In this document: positions 50,262-59,404 of the stretch, in pieces
How the letters are laid out: each line of letters opens with the position of its first letter
Numbering within the stretch: position 1 is the first letter of the stretch
Assembly (NCBI RefSeq): GCF_927798115.1
Contig: NZ_CAKMMG010000006.1
Span: forward strand, 62,001 to 126,000
Length of the DNA stretch: 64,000 nucleotides
Direction of reading: 5' to 3'
Source of the DNA: Paenibacillus auburnensis
Lineage (GTDB): Bacteria > Bacillota > Bacilli > Paenibacillales > Paenibacillaceae
Program-made: the position numbers and the translations under genes
Notes under the pieces: generated by a model
The model's database searches: none
Seen by the model: only the letters and a program-made list of their open reading frames with translations
What the model was told of the DNA's origin: nothing

Positions 50262-51136
50262 ATTTTCAAACTTTAAGCCAGCTGGCTGTATTATGCGGGG
50301 AGCGGGGCCTTGGCATCGGTGCACTGATGCTGGAGGAGCAGAGTGCGGAATCCGGACGCTCGAAGGAGCAGGAATTCGCTACGATGAGCCAGTATTATGG
50401 CGTGATGAAAGAGGCGGTACAACGCGGCCTGACGGAGAATACGACCTCGCGCAGCGGCCTGACAGGCTTGGATGCCCAGCGGGTTGCCGCCTACAATGCT
50501 GCGGAGGAGCCATGTCTTGGGGGGCCTGCCGGACAGGCGATGGCCTACGCGTTAGCCGTATCGGAAGTGAATGCCTCCATGGGGCGGATTATCGCTACTC
50601 CGACAGCAGGCTCCTGCGGAATTATTCCCGGCGTATTTCTCAGCTGCCAGGAGCGTTTCGGCTGGGATGATGATTATATGGTGTCTGGATTGTTTGCTGC
50701 AGGCGCAATCGGATATGTTATTGCCAATAACTCTTTTGTATCCGGGGCAGAGGGCGGCTGTCAGGCGGAAGTCGGTTCCGCGATCGGGATGGCTGCAGGA
50801 GCGCTGACGGAGCTGCGAGGCGGTACACCGGCACAGGCGGTTCATGCCGTGGGGCTGGCGCTTAAGAACACACTTGGCCTGATTTGCGATCCGGTGGGCG
50901 GGCTTGTAGAGATTCCCTGCATCGTGCGCAACGGCTTCGGTGCTGTTACCGCACTGGCTGCAGCGGATATGGCGCTTGCAGGTGTACGCAGTGTGATCCC
51001 TTCTGATGAAGTAATCAAGGTGATGCTTGAGGTTGGCTCAGCCATGCCGGAGAAGCACCGTGAGACGGCCGGGGGCGGGCTGGCCCAGACGCCTACCGGG
51101 CGCCAGATTATGAAAGATTTGCAAAGCAAGAAGTAA
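50258..51136 (+). CDS. sdaAA: L-serine dehydratase, alpha subunit
   Basis: A 292-residue catalytic subunit carrying the [4Fe-4S] cluster. Cysteines expected to hold the cluster lie in GSCGIIPG, GGCQAEVGSAIGMAAGAL and LICDPVGGLVEIPC. Family segments GLTGLDAQRVAAYN and NSFVSGAEGG are conserved. It is translated with the beta subunit. No terminator is seen before the next genes, so the transcript may run on. Confidence 0.95.
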   Translation: MNFQTLSQLAVLCGERGLGIGALMLEEQSAESGRSKEQEFATMSQYYGVMKEAVQRGLTENTTSRSGLTGLDAQRVAAYNAAEEPCLGGPAGQAMAYALAVSEVNASMGRIIATPTAGSCGIIPGVFLSCQERFGWDDDYMVSGLFAAGAIGYVIANNSFVSGAEGGCQAEVGSAIGMAAGALTELRGGTPAQAVHAVGLALKNTLGLICDPVGGLVEIPCIVRNGFGAVTALAAADMALAGVRSVIPSDEVIKVMLEVGSAMPEKHRETAGGGLAQTPTGRQIMKDLQSKK

Positions 51137-51169
51137 CCGGCTTATATTTCCCGGGTAGGCATTATGATC

Positions 51170-51472
51170 TTATAACATATGGAAACGTTCAAGCTGCTCC
51201 CACATGCCCTCCTGCCGGAGAATTTCCGGCTGCTTCGGTCCAAGCAGATCGAAGTGGGGGAAGGGTTTGCGGTTATGGATATATTGCGGCGGAAGACCGT
51301 TCTGCAGACACCAGCGGCGGAGACGGGGCAGGTCGCTGCAGCCGACTTTGGTTACGGTGGTGATTCCGGGAAACCGCGGATCAAGCCAGTAATGGGTCAA
51401 AAAAGCGATCTCCCCCCGGGAGACCGCCTGTTTCCACCGGTTCAATTCTTCTCTGTTAATTCCGAAGGCCAT
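51170..51472 (-). CDS. YneQ-like protein of unknown function
   Basis: A 100-residue soluble protein resembling Bacillus YneQ: MAFGINREELNRWKQAVSRGEIAFLTHYWLDPRFPGITTVTKVGCSDLPRL, then PPQYIHNRKPFPHFDL. No known function or catalytic motif. GGATGAG stands 5-6 nt before the ATG at 51472; a longer frame to 51514 has a weaker site. It is convergent with sdaAA and only 33 bp away. Confidence 0.75.
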   Translation of the reverse strand: MAFGINREELNRWKQAVSRGEIAFLTHYWLDPRFPGITTVTKVGCSDLPRLRRWCLQNGLPPQYIHNRKPFPHFDLLGPKQPEILRQEGMWEQLERFHML

Positions 51473-51540
51473 AGCTGTCTCATCCTTATCCTTATCAGTA
51501 ATTGTTGAATCCATTACATCTCTTGAAAGGGGAATACATC

Positions 51541-51735
51541 ATGAACGGACAAGTTAGAGCGGATATCCGTCCCGGACTTGAGGTGGATATTGTGCTGAAG
51601 CAGGATCAGGCTACAGGCAAACTCACCCATGGTACAGTAAAAGATATTCTGACCAACTCACCCCGCCATCCGCACGGCATCAAGGTGCGGCTGAGCGACG
51701 GTCAAGTCGGACGGGTCAAGAATATTACGGGCTGA
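51541..51735 (+). CDS. ywbE: YwbE-family protein
   Basis: A 64-residue protein of the YwbE family (RADIRPGLEVDIVLKQDQATGKLTHGTVKDILTNSPRHPHGIKVRLSDGQVGRVK), a small SH3-like beta barrel of unknown function found across many bacteria. AAAGGGG precedes ATG 51541, and a strong terminator follows. Confidence 0.9.
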   Translation: MNGQVRADIRPGLEVDIVLKQDQATGKLTHGTVKDILTNSPRHPHGIKVRLSDGQVGRVKNITG

Positions 51736-51764
51736 ATGCACAGCCCGCATCATTATAGTTCCGA

Positions 51765-51826
51765 AAGCGCTCCGCCTGATGCTATTTTGCCGGTTAATCG
51801 GCTAGTATCAGGCGGACGCTTTTTTT
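51765..51826 (+). terminator. Terminator after ywbE
   Basis: Long stem AAGCGxTCCGCCTGAT / ATCAGGCGGAxCGCTT with seven T on the plus strand. Confidence 0.9.
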
Positions 51827-51846
51827 TCTGCTCAGCAGCACGGCTC

Positions 51847-52665
51847 CTAACGCCCCATGAATTCCTCGACATACTGATCCGCTTTGGTCTGGTTGCACAG
51901 ATTGCAGGCACAGACACAGTTATCGGGAGTGGTATGGCCGCCCTTGGCCCGGGGCAGAAGATGGTCGATGGTATCCCCATACAAGCCGCAAAAATGACAG
52001 GTATAGTTATCCCTTGTCAGAATTAAAGCACGGAAATCCTTGTTGCTGTACAGGCGGCGGATGGTACGGCGGTTTACAACCACTGCGGCATGCTCCCGGA
52101 CGAGCGTAACAGCCAGCTCAAGGTCGATTTCCTGATGCCAGCGCCGCCCTTTATCGCTGTGACCGCGCATGAGGATCATCCCCTTGGCAGAGGGGATAAG
52201 TGCGGAATAGTCGCCGGGTTCCGGCCTGAATCCCGCGGTCTGAGGGGGCCTCCGCCGTTGTTCGCCCTGGCGCGGCCGCGCTTTTGCCCGGCTGCCTGCG
52301 GCAGCCGCAGGATGCTTGCCTTCCTTGGAGCGCTCCGGCAGGGAATGCTGATGCACCTTAGGTGCGGTTGCCTTGTGGCCCGGCAGACTTGCCGGGACTG
52401 CTGCTGTTGATTGCACCGGCTGTCTGGCAGCAGAGGCTGTAGCCGCAGGTGCGGAAGCCCGCGCCAAAACAGAGGCCTCCGCACCCTGGACTTGCAGAAG
52501 CCCCTTGGCTGAACCGCTCTCGCGGGCCTTGCGGCATTCGCGGCAGGCCCCGCGGCGGGACTGGCCCTTGGACCGCTTGCCGGTCCGCCTGCGGAATTCG
52601 GAGAGCGGTTTATGCTGATGGCAATATGCGCATTGTTTAGATAAAGGCAGGCTGATATCGGTCAT
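51847..52665 (-). CDS. HNH endonuclease-domain protein with N-terminal zinc ribbon
   Basis: A 272-residue protein in three parts: an N-terminal zinc-binding CAYC...CREC ribbon (residues 12-45), a long Ala/Arg/Pro/Gln-rich disordered linker (about 50-145), and a C-terminal domain ending in an HNH nuclease: NYTCHFCGLYGDTIDHLLPRAKGGHTTPDNCVCACNLCNQTK, with paired CxxC knuckles and the DH pair. HNH proteins cut DNA; the target is unknown. The start is uncertain: ATG 52665 lacks a clear ribosome site; ATG 52704 is preceded by GAGGGG but too closely. A TATACT stands near 52730. Confidence 0.75.
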   Translation of the reverse strand: MTDISLPLSKQCAYCHQHKPLSEFRRRTGKRSKGQSRRGACRECRKARESGSAKGLLQVQGAEASVLARASAPAATASAARQPVQSTAAVPASLPGHKATAPKVHQHSLPERSKEGKHPAAAAGSRAKARPRQGEQRRRPPQTAGFRPEPGDYSALIPSAKGMILMRGHSDKGRRWHQEIDLELAVTLVREHAAVVVNRRTIRRLYSNKDFRALILTRDNYTCHFCGLYGDTIDHLLPRAKGGHTTPDNCVCACNLCNQTKADQYVEEFMGR

Positions 52666-52863
52666 AAGTATGTTTGGAAGGACGCTGCAGCAGCGCCTGT
52701 CCATTCCCCTCATTTTTAAGATAACTTTAGTATAGCGTAAAGCGCGGCCATTCACACGGCAGGCAAAAAAAGCTGCGAATTTTCTAATTTGTGACATCTG
52801 TCTTGGCGGCAATTAGGGAAAACCTGTAAAATCAATAAAAAATACGAAAGCGGGGAAGTGGGT

Positions 52864-53346
52864 ATGAGGCTAAGCAACAGAAGGCCGGCTGCTGTTATTG
52901 TACTGTATATTCTTCAGGCTTTTCTGGGGGTAGGAGCGATTGCCGGCGGGGTGATGCTGCTGATTGACCCGAGCGGAGAAATGATGGGAATGCCGGTCTC
53001 CGTGCTGGAAAGATCCCCTTTTCCTAATTTTATTATTCCGGGTATCCTGTTGTTCCTTGTTTTTGGCGTTCTGCCGCTGGTGGTGCTTTACGGTCTGGTT
53101 AAGAAGCCTGACTGGGGGTGGGCTACGCCGTTGAATCCCTTCAGGGCACTGCATAGTGCCTGGGCATTGTCCCTTTATATCGGGTTTGGGCAGATCATCT
53201 GGATTATGGTTGAAACGTACATGATGAATGCTGTCTCTATGGTGCATGTATTCTATACAAGTCTTGGGCTGCTCATTCAGGCAGTCACCCTTCTGCCGCC
53301 GGTGCAGAGATATTTTGTGCTGGACGGCCGGCAGGAAAGAAGTTAG
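52864..53346 (+). CDS. Membrane protein of unknown function
   Basis: A 160-residue protein with four hydrophobic helices (about 10-32, 58-80, 95-118, 124-142). No motif I recognise. GCGGGGAA stands 8 nt before ATG 52864; a GTG at 52858 is too close to it. It lies 51 bp before the LacI gene on the same strand, with no obvious terminator between. Confidence 0.6.
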   Translation: MRLSNRRPAAVIVLYILQAFLGVGAIAGGVMLLIDPSGEMMGMPVSVLERSPFPNFIIPGILLFLVFGVLPLVVLYGLVKKPDWGWATPLNPFRALHSAWALSLYIGFGQIIWIMVETYMMNAVSMVHVFYTSLGLLIQAVTLLPPVQRYFVLDGRQERS

Positions 53347-53397
53347 AATGGCATTGAACAAAAAAGGGCTTTCATTTGACCCTGGAGGTGAACCGGA

Positions 53398-54414
53398 ATG
53401 ACTACAATATACGATATCGCCAAAAAAACCGGTTACTCTCCGACTACGGTATCTAAGGCGTTTAATAACTATTCCGATGTGCGGGAAAAGACGCGGGAGG
53501 AAATTCTGCGTACAGCCCGGGAGATGGGTTACCTGCCTAACGCGCATGCCCGGACACTGACCACGAAGAAGTCCTGGACCCTCGGCGTATTGTTTGTGGA
53601 GGGCACGGGGGTAGGCATCCGCCATCCTTTTTTCGGTGCGGTTATTGAGAGCTTCAAACAGGTGGCTGTAGCCAAAGGATATGCCCTGATGTTCATCTCG
53701 AAGGATGTCGGCGGCAAGCAGAGCGGATATTTGGAGAATTGCCGGATTCACGGTGTCGACGGTGTGGTGGTGTTCCTGTCCGACTATGAAGACCCGTATT
53801 TCCTGGAGCTGCTGGAGAGCGATATTCCGACAGTGATTCTGGATTATGAGACAGCTCAGTCTCATACGGTCTGCTCGGATAATACAGCCGGAGCAATGCT
53901 GGCGGTAGAGTATCTGACTTCTCTCGGACATAGCAGAATTGCTCATATCTCCGGCGGTCTGAACACGATTCCCGGCAGAAGGCGTGAGGAAGGCTATGTG
54001 GCGGCGATGAAGACGCACGGTCTGGAGCTTCGTAAGGATTACATCGTGGAAGGCGCATTCTATGCACTGGAGAATGGGTATGCCGCCATGCAGAGGCTGC
54101 TGGAATTGCCTGACCGTCCAACTGCTGTATTCGCTTCAGGCGACTTGCTGGCACTGGGTGCCGTAATGGCGGCCAGGGACAGCGGCTTGTCCGTACCGGA
54201 AGACATCTCCGTTATGGGCTATGACGATATCGAGCTTGCCAGATACGTTACACCTGCATTAACGACAGTCCGGCAGGATACGGCCAGTCTTGGCACAAGG
54301 GCAGCGGAAATTTTACTTGCTTCGATTGACCGCAAGGGGACAGGAATGGAAGCCATCGTACTTCCTGTGGAAGTGGTTGTGCGGGAATCCTGTGCGCCGC
54401 CTGGCGAGGTTTAA
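53398..54414 (+). CDS. LacI-family transcriptional regulator
   Basis: A 338-residue regulator: N-terminal LacI helix-turn-helix (TIYDIAKKTGYSPTTVSKAFNNYSDVREKTREEI) with hinge helix PNAHARTLTTKKSWTLGV, then a periplasmic-binding-like sugar domain (VDGVVVFLSDY, SLGHSRIAHISG, PTAVFASGDLLALGAV, VMGYDDIELARYVTP). It most likely controls the following glucan genes and itself through the 20-bp palindrome at 54451-54470. The inducer is unknown, probably a glucan oligosaccharide or derivative. CTGGAGGTG precedes the ATG. Confidence 0.9.
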   Translation: MTTIYDIAKKTGYSPTTVSKAFNNYSDVREKTREEILRTAREMGYLPNAHARTLTTKKSWTLGVLFVEGTGVGIRHPFFGAVIESFKQVAVAKGYALMFISKDVGGKQSGYLENCRIHGVDGVVVFLSDYEDPYFLELLESDIPTVILDYETAQSHTVCSDNTAGAMLAVEYLTSLGHSRIAHISGGLNTIPGRRREEGYVAAMKTHGLELRKDYIVEGAFYALENGYAAMQRLLELPDRPTAVFASGDLLALGAVMAARDSGLSVPEDISVMGYDDIELARYVTPALTTVRQDTASLGTRAAEILLASIDRKGTGMEAIVLPVEVVVRESCAPPGEV

Positions 54415-54415
54415 C

Positions 54416-54442
54416 AGCGTTTCGCCGGGACGCGCTTTTTTT
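54416..54442 (+). terminator. Probable terminator after the LacI gene
   Basis: Short GCG(T)-based hairpin followed by eight T, directly before the LacI operator. Confidence 0.5.
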
Positions 54443-54450
54443 TCGAAACA

Positions 54451-54470
54451 AATCGAAACCGGTTTCGATT
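54451..54470. promoter_or_regulatory. LacI-family operator
   Basis: A perfect 20-bp palindrome, AATCGAAACCGGTTTCGATT, with the central CG pair and GAAACCGGTTTC arms typical of LacI/GalR operators. It stands 42 bp before the GH30 gene and 36 bp after the regulator gene. Confidence 0.85.
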
Positions 54471-54511
54471 TGGAGTTAAGCTTTTAAATTAACTAAGGAG
54501 ATGGATTCATA

Positions 54512-55849
54512 ATGGCAGCAACCCGCTCGGTCGTAACAGCAAAAGAAACAGGGGAACGTTTAAGTCCACGGGAAGGTTTGCAGTTTAAGACCTGTACCGC
54601 CGGCCAGCCGGCTGATATTCAGCTGCAGCCGGAGAAGGAGTTCCAAAAGGTGATTGGTTTCGGCGGCGCTTTTACAGAAGCGGCGGCTTATACCTTATCG
54701 CGGATGAGCCCGGGGAAGCGGGCGGAGGTGATCCGCAGTTATTTTCACCCCGAGGAAGGCTTAAGCTACAGCATGGGACGCGTGCATATTCATAGCTGTG
54801 ACTTCGCGCTCGGCAACTATACGTACGTGCAGGATGGGGATACAGAGCTGGCTACCTTTGATATTTCCCATGATCATCAATGGGTGCTGCCGCTGATTAA
54901 GGATGCCATGGAAGTCAAAGGCGGCACCTTTACCATGCTGGCTTCGCCCTGGAGCCCGCCGGCCTGGATGAAGACGAACGGAGAGATGAATAATGGCGGA
55001 TCGCTGAAGCCGGAGTATGCCGCTGTCTGGGCACGGTATTACACAAAGTTCATTGAAGCCTACCGTAAAGAGGGAATTCCAGTCTGGGCCGTATCCGTAC
55101 AGAATGAGCCTGCAGCGGTGCAAACCTGGGATTCCTGTGTATACAGCGCTGAGGAAGAGCGGGATTTCGTCAAAAATCATCTCGGCCCGGCTATGCACGA
55201 AGCCGGAATGGCGGATGTAAATATCGTCATTTGGGATCACAACCGCGACATTATGGTAGAGCGCGTAACTCCTATTTTGTCAGACCCTGAAGCTGCGAAG
55301 TATGTATGGGGAACCGGCATCCACTGGTACGGCGGTGAGGAATTCGACAAGGTAGCCAAGGTGCATGAGCTTTTCCCGGATAAGCATGTGCTGTTCACGG
55401 AAGGCTGCCAGGAAGGCGGAGTCCGTCTGGGAGAATGGTTCACCGGAGAACGTTACGGACGCAATATGATCGGTGATCTGAATGCCTGGACGGAAGGGTA
55501 TCTGGACTGGAATCTGGTGCTGGATGAGACCGGAGGGCCTAACCATGTGGGCAATTTCTGCGATGCGCCGATTATCGCCGACACGGTTACGGATGAGGTT
55601 CATTACAACAGTTCCTATTATTACATCGGGCATTTCAGCAAATTCATCGCTCCCGGCACTGTACGGATCGGATTGGAATCCACGGCAGAAGGCATTCTGT
55701 CTACGGCATTCCGCAACCCGGATGGCAGCATAGCCGTTGTGCTGATGAATGAGAGCGGGGAAGCGCGCAGCGTGACGCTTGGGCTGGGGGATGAGCAGGC
55801 CGGCTGCCTGCTGCCGCCGCACTCTATTGCCACACATGTGATTTCGTAA
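54512..55849 (+). CDS. GH30-family glycosidase
   Basis: A 445-residue glycoside hydrolase of family 30 (glucosylceramidase-like; the group includes beta-glucosidases and beta-1,6-glucanases). IGFGGAFTEAAAYTLSRMSP, the acid/base Glu199 in WAVSVQNEP and the nucleophile Glu297 in VLFTEGC are visible, and the C-terminal 60 residues form the small beta domain (LMNESGEARSVTLGLGDEQAG). No signal peptide, so it acts on imported oligosaccharides. It starts 42 bp after the LacI operator behind AAGGAG. Confidence 0.9.
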   Translation: MAATRSVVTAKETGERLSPREGLQFKTCTAGQPADIQLQPEKEFQKVIGFGGAFTEAAAYTLSRMSPGKRAEVIRSYFHPEEGLSYSMGRVHIHSCDFALGNYTYVQDGDTELATFDISHDHQWVLPLIKDAMEVKGGTFTMLASPWSPPAWMKTNGEMNNGGSLKPEYAAVWARYYTKFIEAYRKEGIPVWAVSVQNEPAAVQTWDSCVYSAEEERDFVKNHLGPAMHEAGMADVNIVIWDHNRDIMVERVTPILSDPEAAKYVWGTGIHWYGGEEFDKVAKVHELFPDKHVLFTEGCQEGGVRLGEWFTGERYGRNMIGDLNAWTEGYLDWNLVLDETGGPNHVGNFCDAPIIADTVTDEVHYNSSYYYIGHFSKFIAPGTVRIGLESTAEGILSTAFRNPDGSIAVVLMNESGEARSVTLGLGDEQAGCLLPPHSIATHVIS

Positions 55850-55859
55850 TTGCGGCGGG

Positions 55860-56054
55860 AACAACACTGGAAGCAGGCTTCCGTTGCGGGTTGTATTTGA
55901 AGGAGATTCGATGAAGTATAGGCTCATAAAACTGAGCATATGCTTCCGATGCCAGTTTTGTACGAAGCTAAGTCCAAGATGTAACGCTAACAAAACCGAG
56001 CGTATGCTTTCGAAGCGAGTTTTATTCGAAGGAGAATCGATGAAGTATAGGCTA
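55860..56054 (+). repeat. Three tandem 65-bp repeats ending at the phosphorylase ribosome site
   Basis: Units start at 55860, 55925 and 55990. The common pattern is (A/C)AAAAC.GAGC.TATGCTT.CGA.GC.AGTTTT, which folds into a hairpin, then TTCGAAGGAGA.TCG and ATGAAGTATAGGCT; in units 1 and 3 the AGGAG and ATG are spaced like real starts (55911 and 56040). A fourth partial unit (ACAAAAC) merges into TTTTAGGAGG, the ribosome site of the next gene. The frame from ATG 55911 runs to 56099 and overlaps the phosphorylase start by 20 bp. Confidence 0.7.
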
Positions 56055-56079
56055 ACAAAACTTTTAGGAGGTCATCAGC

Positions 56080-59000
56080 ATGAGCAATTATTATTTTGAT
56101 TCCGGCAAATTTGTAATGGAGCAGTTTCATGAGAGCAAGCCGTTTGCCAGCTTTCTGCCCGGGCTTGCGGGGCTTAAGGGGATTCCGATGTGGACCTTTT
56201 ATGTCAACCGCGGGCAGGGAGTGTGCAGCTTTGGGGTGCGTGACAAAAACTCGCCGATCATGGAGTTCTCACCGGCGAACATTTCCCACAAGAATGTAGC
56301 GTCCTCCGGGTTCCGGACGTTCATCAAATTGGGCCATACTCCGGAGGTCTATGAGCCGTTCCAGTCATCCCGGCCCGATCCGGCGGCCAAGCGTAAGATG
56401 ACGATTCTGCCAAACGGGCTGACGATCGAGGAGTCACATGCCGTTCATGGCCTGAAGACGACCGTACATTATTTCAATCTGCCGAATGACGACTATGCCG
56501 CTCTAGTGCGGCGGGTGGAGATTGAGAATACCGGCAGTGGAGTGCTTGAGCTCGAGCTGCTGGATGGTCTGCCGGAGATTCTCCCGTACGGGTCTGCCAA
56601 CAGCGGATACAAGGAAATGGGTAACCTGCTGCGCAGCTGGATGGAAGTCTACAATCTGGAGAATGGCATTCCCTTCTACAAGCTGCGCTCCAGCACGAAC
56701 GATGATGCGCAGATCAGTGAAATCCAGAACGGCCATTTCTATCTGTCCTTTACCGGGGAAGGGGAAAGGCTGAAGCCGGTTGTCGATTTCGAGCTGATCT
56801 TTGGCGGCAACACCTCTCTTGCTTATCCGGACCGGTTCGCCGGCCTGTCCCTGGCTGAGCTGCTGGAGCAGCCGCAGTATCCGGTGAATAAGGTGCCTTG
56901 CGGCTTCAGCGGCCATGCGCGGACACTGGCTCCGGGCAGCAAGCTGACGCTGAACACGATTATCGGGCATGTCAGCGACATCGATAAAATCAACCGGAAG
57001 GCGGATCAGCTCTGCCGCGATGAATATATTACCGGCAAGGCGCAGGAAGCGGCTGAACTGACCGAGAATCTGACCGCAGACATCGCCACCCATACATCCT
57101 CGGCTTTGTTCGATGCCTATTGCCGCCAGTCATATCTCGACAACTTCCTGCGCGGCGGGTATCCGTTTATTTTTGACAATGGAAAAGACGGCTTTGTGGT
57201 CCATCTGTACTCACGCAAGCACGGCGATATGGAGCGGGATTATAATTTCTTCTCGCTGGCTCCGGAATACTATTCACAGGGCAACGGGAACTTCCGCGAT
57301 ATGAATCAGAACCGGCGGAATGATGTGTTTTTCCATCCAAAGGTCGGCAGCTTCAACATCAAAATGTTCTACAGCCTGATTCAGGCCGACGGCTATAATC
57401 CGCTCAGTGTGCAGGGCACCAGCTTTGAAGTCCGGCCTGAACATGCCGCGCAGCTCAAAGAATGGATTGCAGCTTCCGCAGCGGATCACCAGGCTGAGCT
57501 TGAAGCAATGTGCTTAGGCAAATTCACACCGGGCCGGCTGATCAACTACATCGCTGATCATGATGCGGTGCTGAAGGTGGATGAACAGGAGTTTCTCCGC
57601 GGCGTGCTTGCCCTGTCGCAGCAGAATATTGAGGCCGCGTTCGGCGAAGGTTTTTGGAGCGATCACTGGACCTATAATCTGGATCTGGTCGAAGGTTACC
57701 TGGATGTTTTCCCGGATAAGCTGGAAGAGCTTTTGTTCGGGGATGAGACCTACACCTTCTATGACAGCCCGGCTTATGTGCTTCCGCGCAGCGAGAAGTA
57801 TGTAATCAGCGGGGGCAAGGTCCGGCAGTATGGTGCACTGCTGGAAGATGAAGAGAAGCTGCATAAGCTGCAGCGCAAAGCCGGAGATACCCAGTGGCTG
57901 CGCACGGAAGGCGGATTCGGGGAGATTTACCGCACGAGCCTGTTCGTCAAAATGCTGTCCCTGACATTGAGCAAGTTTGCTACCCTTGATCCGTACGGCA
58001 TGGGAGTAGAGATGGAAGGCAACAAGCCAGGCTGGAACGATGCCATGAACGGTCTTCCGGGCTTGTTCGGCTCAGGGATGAGCGAAACGTTTGAGCTGAA
58101 GCGGATGATTCTCTTCCTGCTGGAGTCGCTGGAGAGCGGAGAAACCGGTGACAGAGCGGTGGCGCTTCCGGTAGAGATGGCTCAGCTGCTGGAGCAGGTG
58201 AATCATGCTGCAGCCACAGTGCTTGCCGGCGGGCTCACTGAGTTCGGCTATTGGGATACTGTAGCTACAGCGCGCGAGACTTATCGTGAGAGTATCCGTT
58301 TTGGAATCTCCGGTGAAGAGGCTGATGTTAGCCTTGCAGTGATCCGGGAAGCCCTGAGCAAGTTCCTGCACAAAATTAACGCCGGGATTGACCGGGCTGT
58401 TGAGATGGGCGGAGGACTGGTTCCGACGTACTTCCGCTTTGAAGCTGTGCGTTACCAGGCGGTAACGGATGAGGCGGGCAAACCGATGATCAGCGGCTAT
58501 GGCCTGCCGAAGGCTACCGTGGAGGAATTCGAGGCGATCGCCCTGCCGTATTTCCTGGAAGGCCCGGCCCGCTGGCTTAAAACGCTGGAAAGCACCGGCC
58601 AGGCCAAGGAAATCTACAGCAAGGTTAAGGGAAGCGGATTATTCGATCCGGTAACCTCGATGTACCGGACCTCTGTATCCCTGGAGGAGGAGTCGCATGA
58701 AATCGGGCGGATACGGGCCTTCACACCGGGCTGGCAGGAGCGGGAGTCGAATTTCCTGCATATGTCCTATAAGTATTTGCTGGAGCTGCTGAAGGCGGGG
58801 CTATATGAGGAATTCTTCAGTGAAATGAAAACCTCGCTGATCCCATTCCTTGATCCGGAGGTCTACGGGCGCAGCACGCTGGAGAATTCCTCCTTCATCA
58901 GCACAGGCGGCAACCCGGATCCGGGAACCCATGGCCGTGGCTTCGTAGCCAGACTCAGCGGCTCCACTGCAGAGTTCCTGAGCATGTGGAGAACGATGAT

Positions 59001-59307
59001 GGCGGGCAGCCGGATGTTCTCGGTAGAGAGTGGCGAGTTAACGCTGGAACTGGCACCGGCGCTGCCGGGCTGGCTGTTTGACGAGCGGGGCAATCTGTCG
59101 TTTACGTTCCTTGGAGGGACGGAAGTAACCTATCATAACCCGCGGCATGCGGATACTTACGGTACGGAGCGTGCAGTCATCAAGCAGCTCACACTGGTCT
59201 ACAGTGACGGCACTGTCCGGCAGATTGCCGGATCGCAGGTGCGCGGTGAGGACGCCGAGGCGCTGCGCCGGGGAGAGATAACATCGATCCGGGCAGAGAT
59301 GGTGTAG
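56080..59307 (+). CDS. Large GH94/GH149/GH161-like glycoside phosphorylase
   Basis: A 1075-residue cytoplasmic enzyme with an N-terminal beta-sandwich (GIPMWTFYVNRGQGVCSFGVRDK), a linker, and an alpha/alpha-barrel: RDMNQNRRNDVFFHP and NKPGWNDAMNGLPGLFGSGMSET (Asp654 of WND is the candidate acid). This layout matches inverting phosphorylases that split beta-glucans with phosphate into glucose 1-phosphate. Length and the genes around it recall family GH161, known for a beta-1,3-oligoglucan phosphorylase in Paenibacillus. The exact family needs a profile search. TTAGGAGG precedes the ATG. Confidence 0.75.
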   Translation: MSNYYFDSGKFVMEQFHESKPFASFLPGLAGLKGIPMWTFYVNRGQGVCSFGVRDKNSPIMEFSPANISHKNVASSGFRTFIKLGHTPEVYEPFQSSRPDPAAKRKMTILPNGLTIEESHAVHGLKTTVHYFNLPNDDYAALVRRVEIENTGSGVLELELLDGLPEILPYGSANSGYKEMGNLLRSWMEVYNLENGIPFYKLRSSTNDDAQISEIQNGHFYLSFTGEGERLKPVVDFELIFGGNTSLAYPDRFAGLSLAELLEQPQYPVNKVPCGFSGHARTLAPGSKLTLNTIIGHVSDIDKINRKADQLCRDEYITGKAQEAAELTENLTADIATHTSSALFDAYCRQSYLDNFLRGGYPFIFDNGKDGFVVHLYSRKHGDMERDYNFFSLAPEYYSQGNGNFRDMNQNRRNDVFFHPKVGSFNIKMFYSLIQADGYNPLSVQGTSFEVRPEHAAQLKEWIAASAADHQAELEAMCLGKFTPGRLINYIADHDAVLKVDEQEFLRGVLALSQQNIEAAFGEGFWSDHWTYNLDLVEGYLDVFPDKLEELLFGDETYTFYDSPAYVLPRSEKYVISGGKVRQYGALLEDEEKLHKLQRKAGDTQWLRTEGGFGEIYRTSLFVKMLSLTLSKFATLDPYGMGVEMEGNKPGWNDAMNGLPGLFGSGMSETFELKRMILFLLESLESGETGDRAVALPVEMAQLLEQVNHAAATVLAGGLTEFGYWDTVATARETYRESIRFGISGEEADVSLAVIREALSKFLHKINAGIDRAVEMGGGLVPTYFRFEAVRYQAVTDEAGKPMISGYGLPKATVEEFEAIALPYFLEGPARWLKTLESTGQAKEIYSKVKGSGLFDPVTSMYRTSVSLEEESHEIGRIRAFTPGWQERESNFLHMSYKYLLELLKAGLYEEFFSEMKTSLIPFLDPEVYGRSTLENSSFISTGGNPDPGTHGRGFVARLSGSTAEFLSMWRTMMAGSRMFSVESGELTLELAPALPGWLFDERGNLSFTFLGGTEVTYHNPRHADTYGTERAVIKQLTLVYSDGTVRQIAGSQVRGEDAEALRRGEITSIRAEMV

Positions 59308-59317
59308 AGGGAATTAC

Positions 59318-59344
59318 GGGGGGCTGATGAAGCCTCCCTTTTTT
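59318..59344 (+). terminator. Terminator after the phosphorylase gene
   Basis: GGGGGGCT / AGCCTCCC stem with a 5-nt loop and six T, 10 bp past the stop. Confidence 0.85.
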
Positions 59345-59404
59345 ATTGCTGTAAGGGTGCGGCTAGTGGAAATGAGGCGGCAGGCGGAAAACAGAGGGAA
59401 AAAT

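Noticed and set aside
52870..54018. 382-codon frame on minus
   Set aside because: Antisense to the membrane protein and LacI genes, with no family resemblance.
55860..56054. CRISPR array
   Set aside because: The repeats here and in the 51-bp arrays are contiguous without unique spacers, and no cas genes are present.
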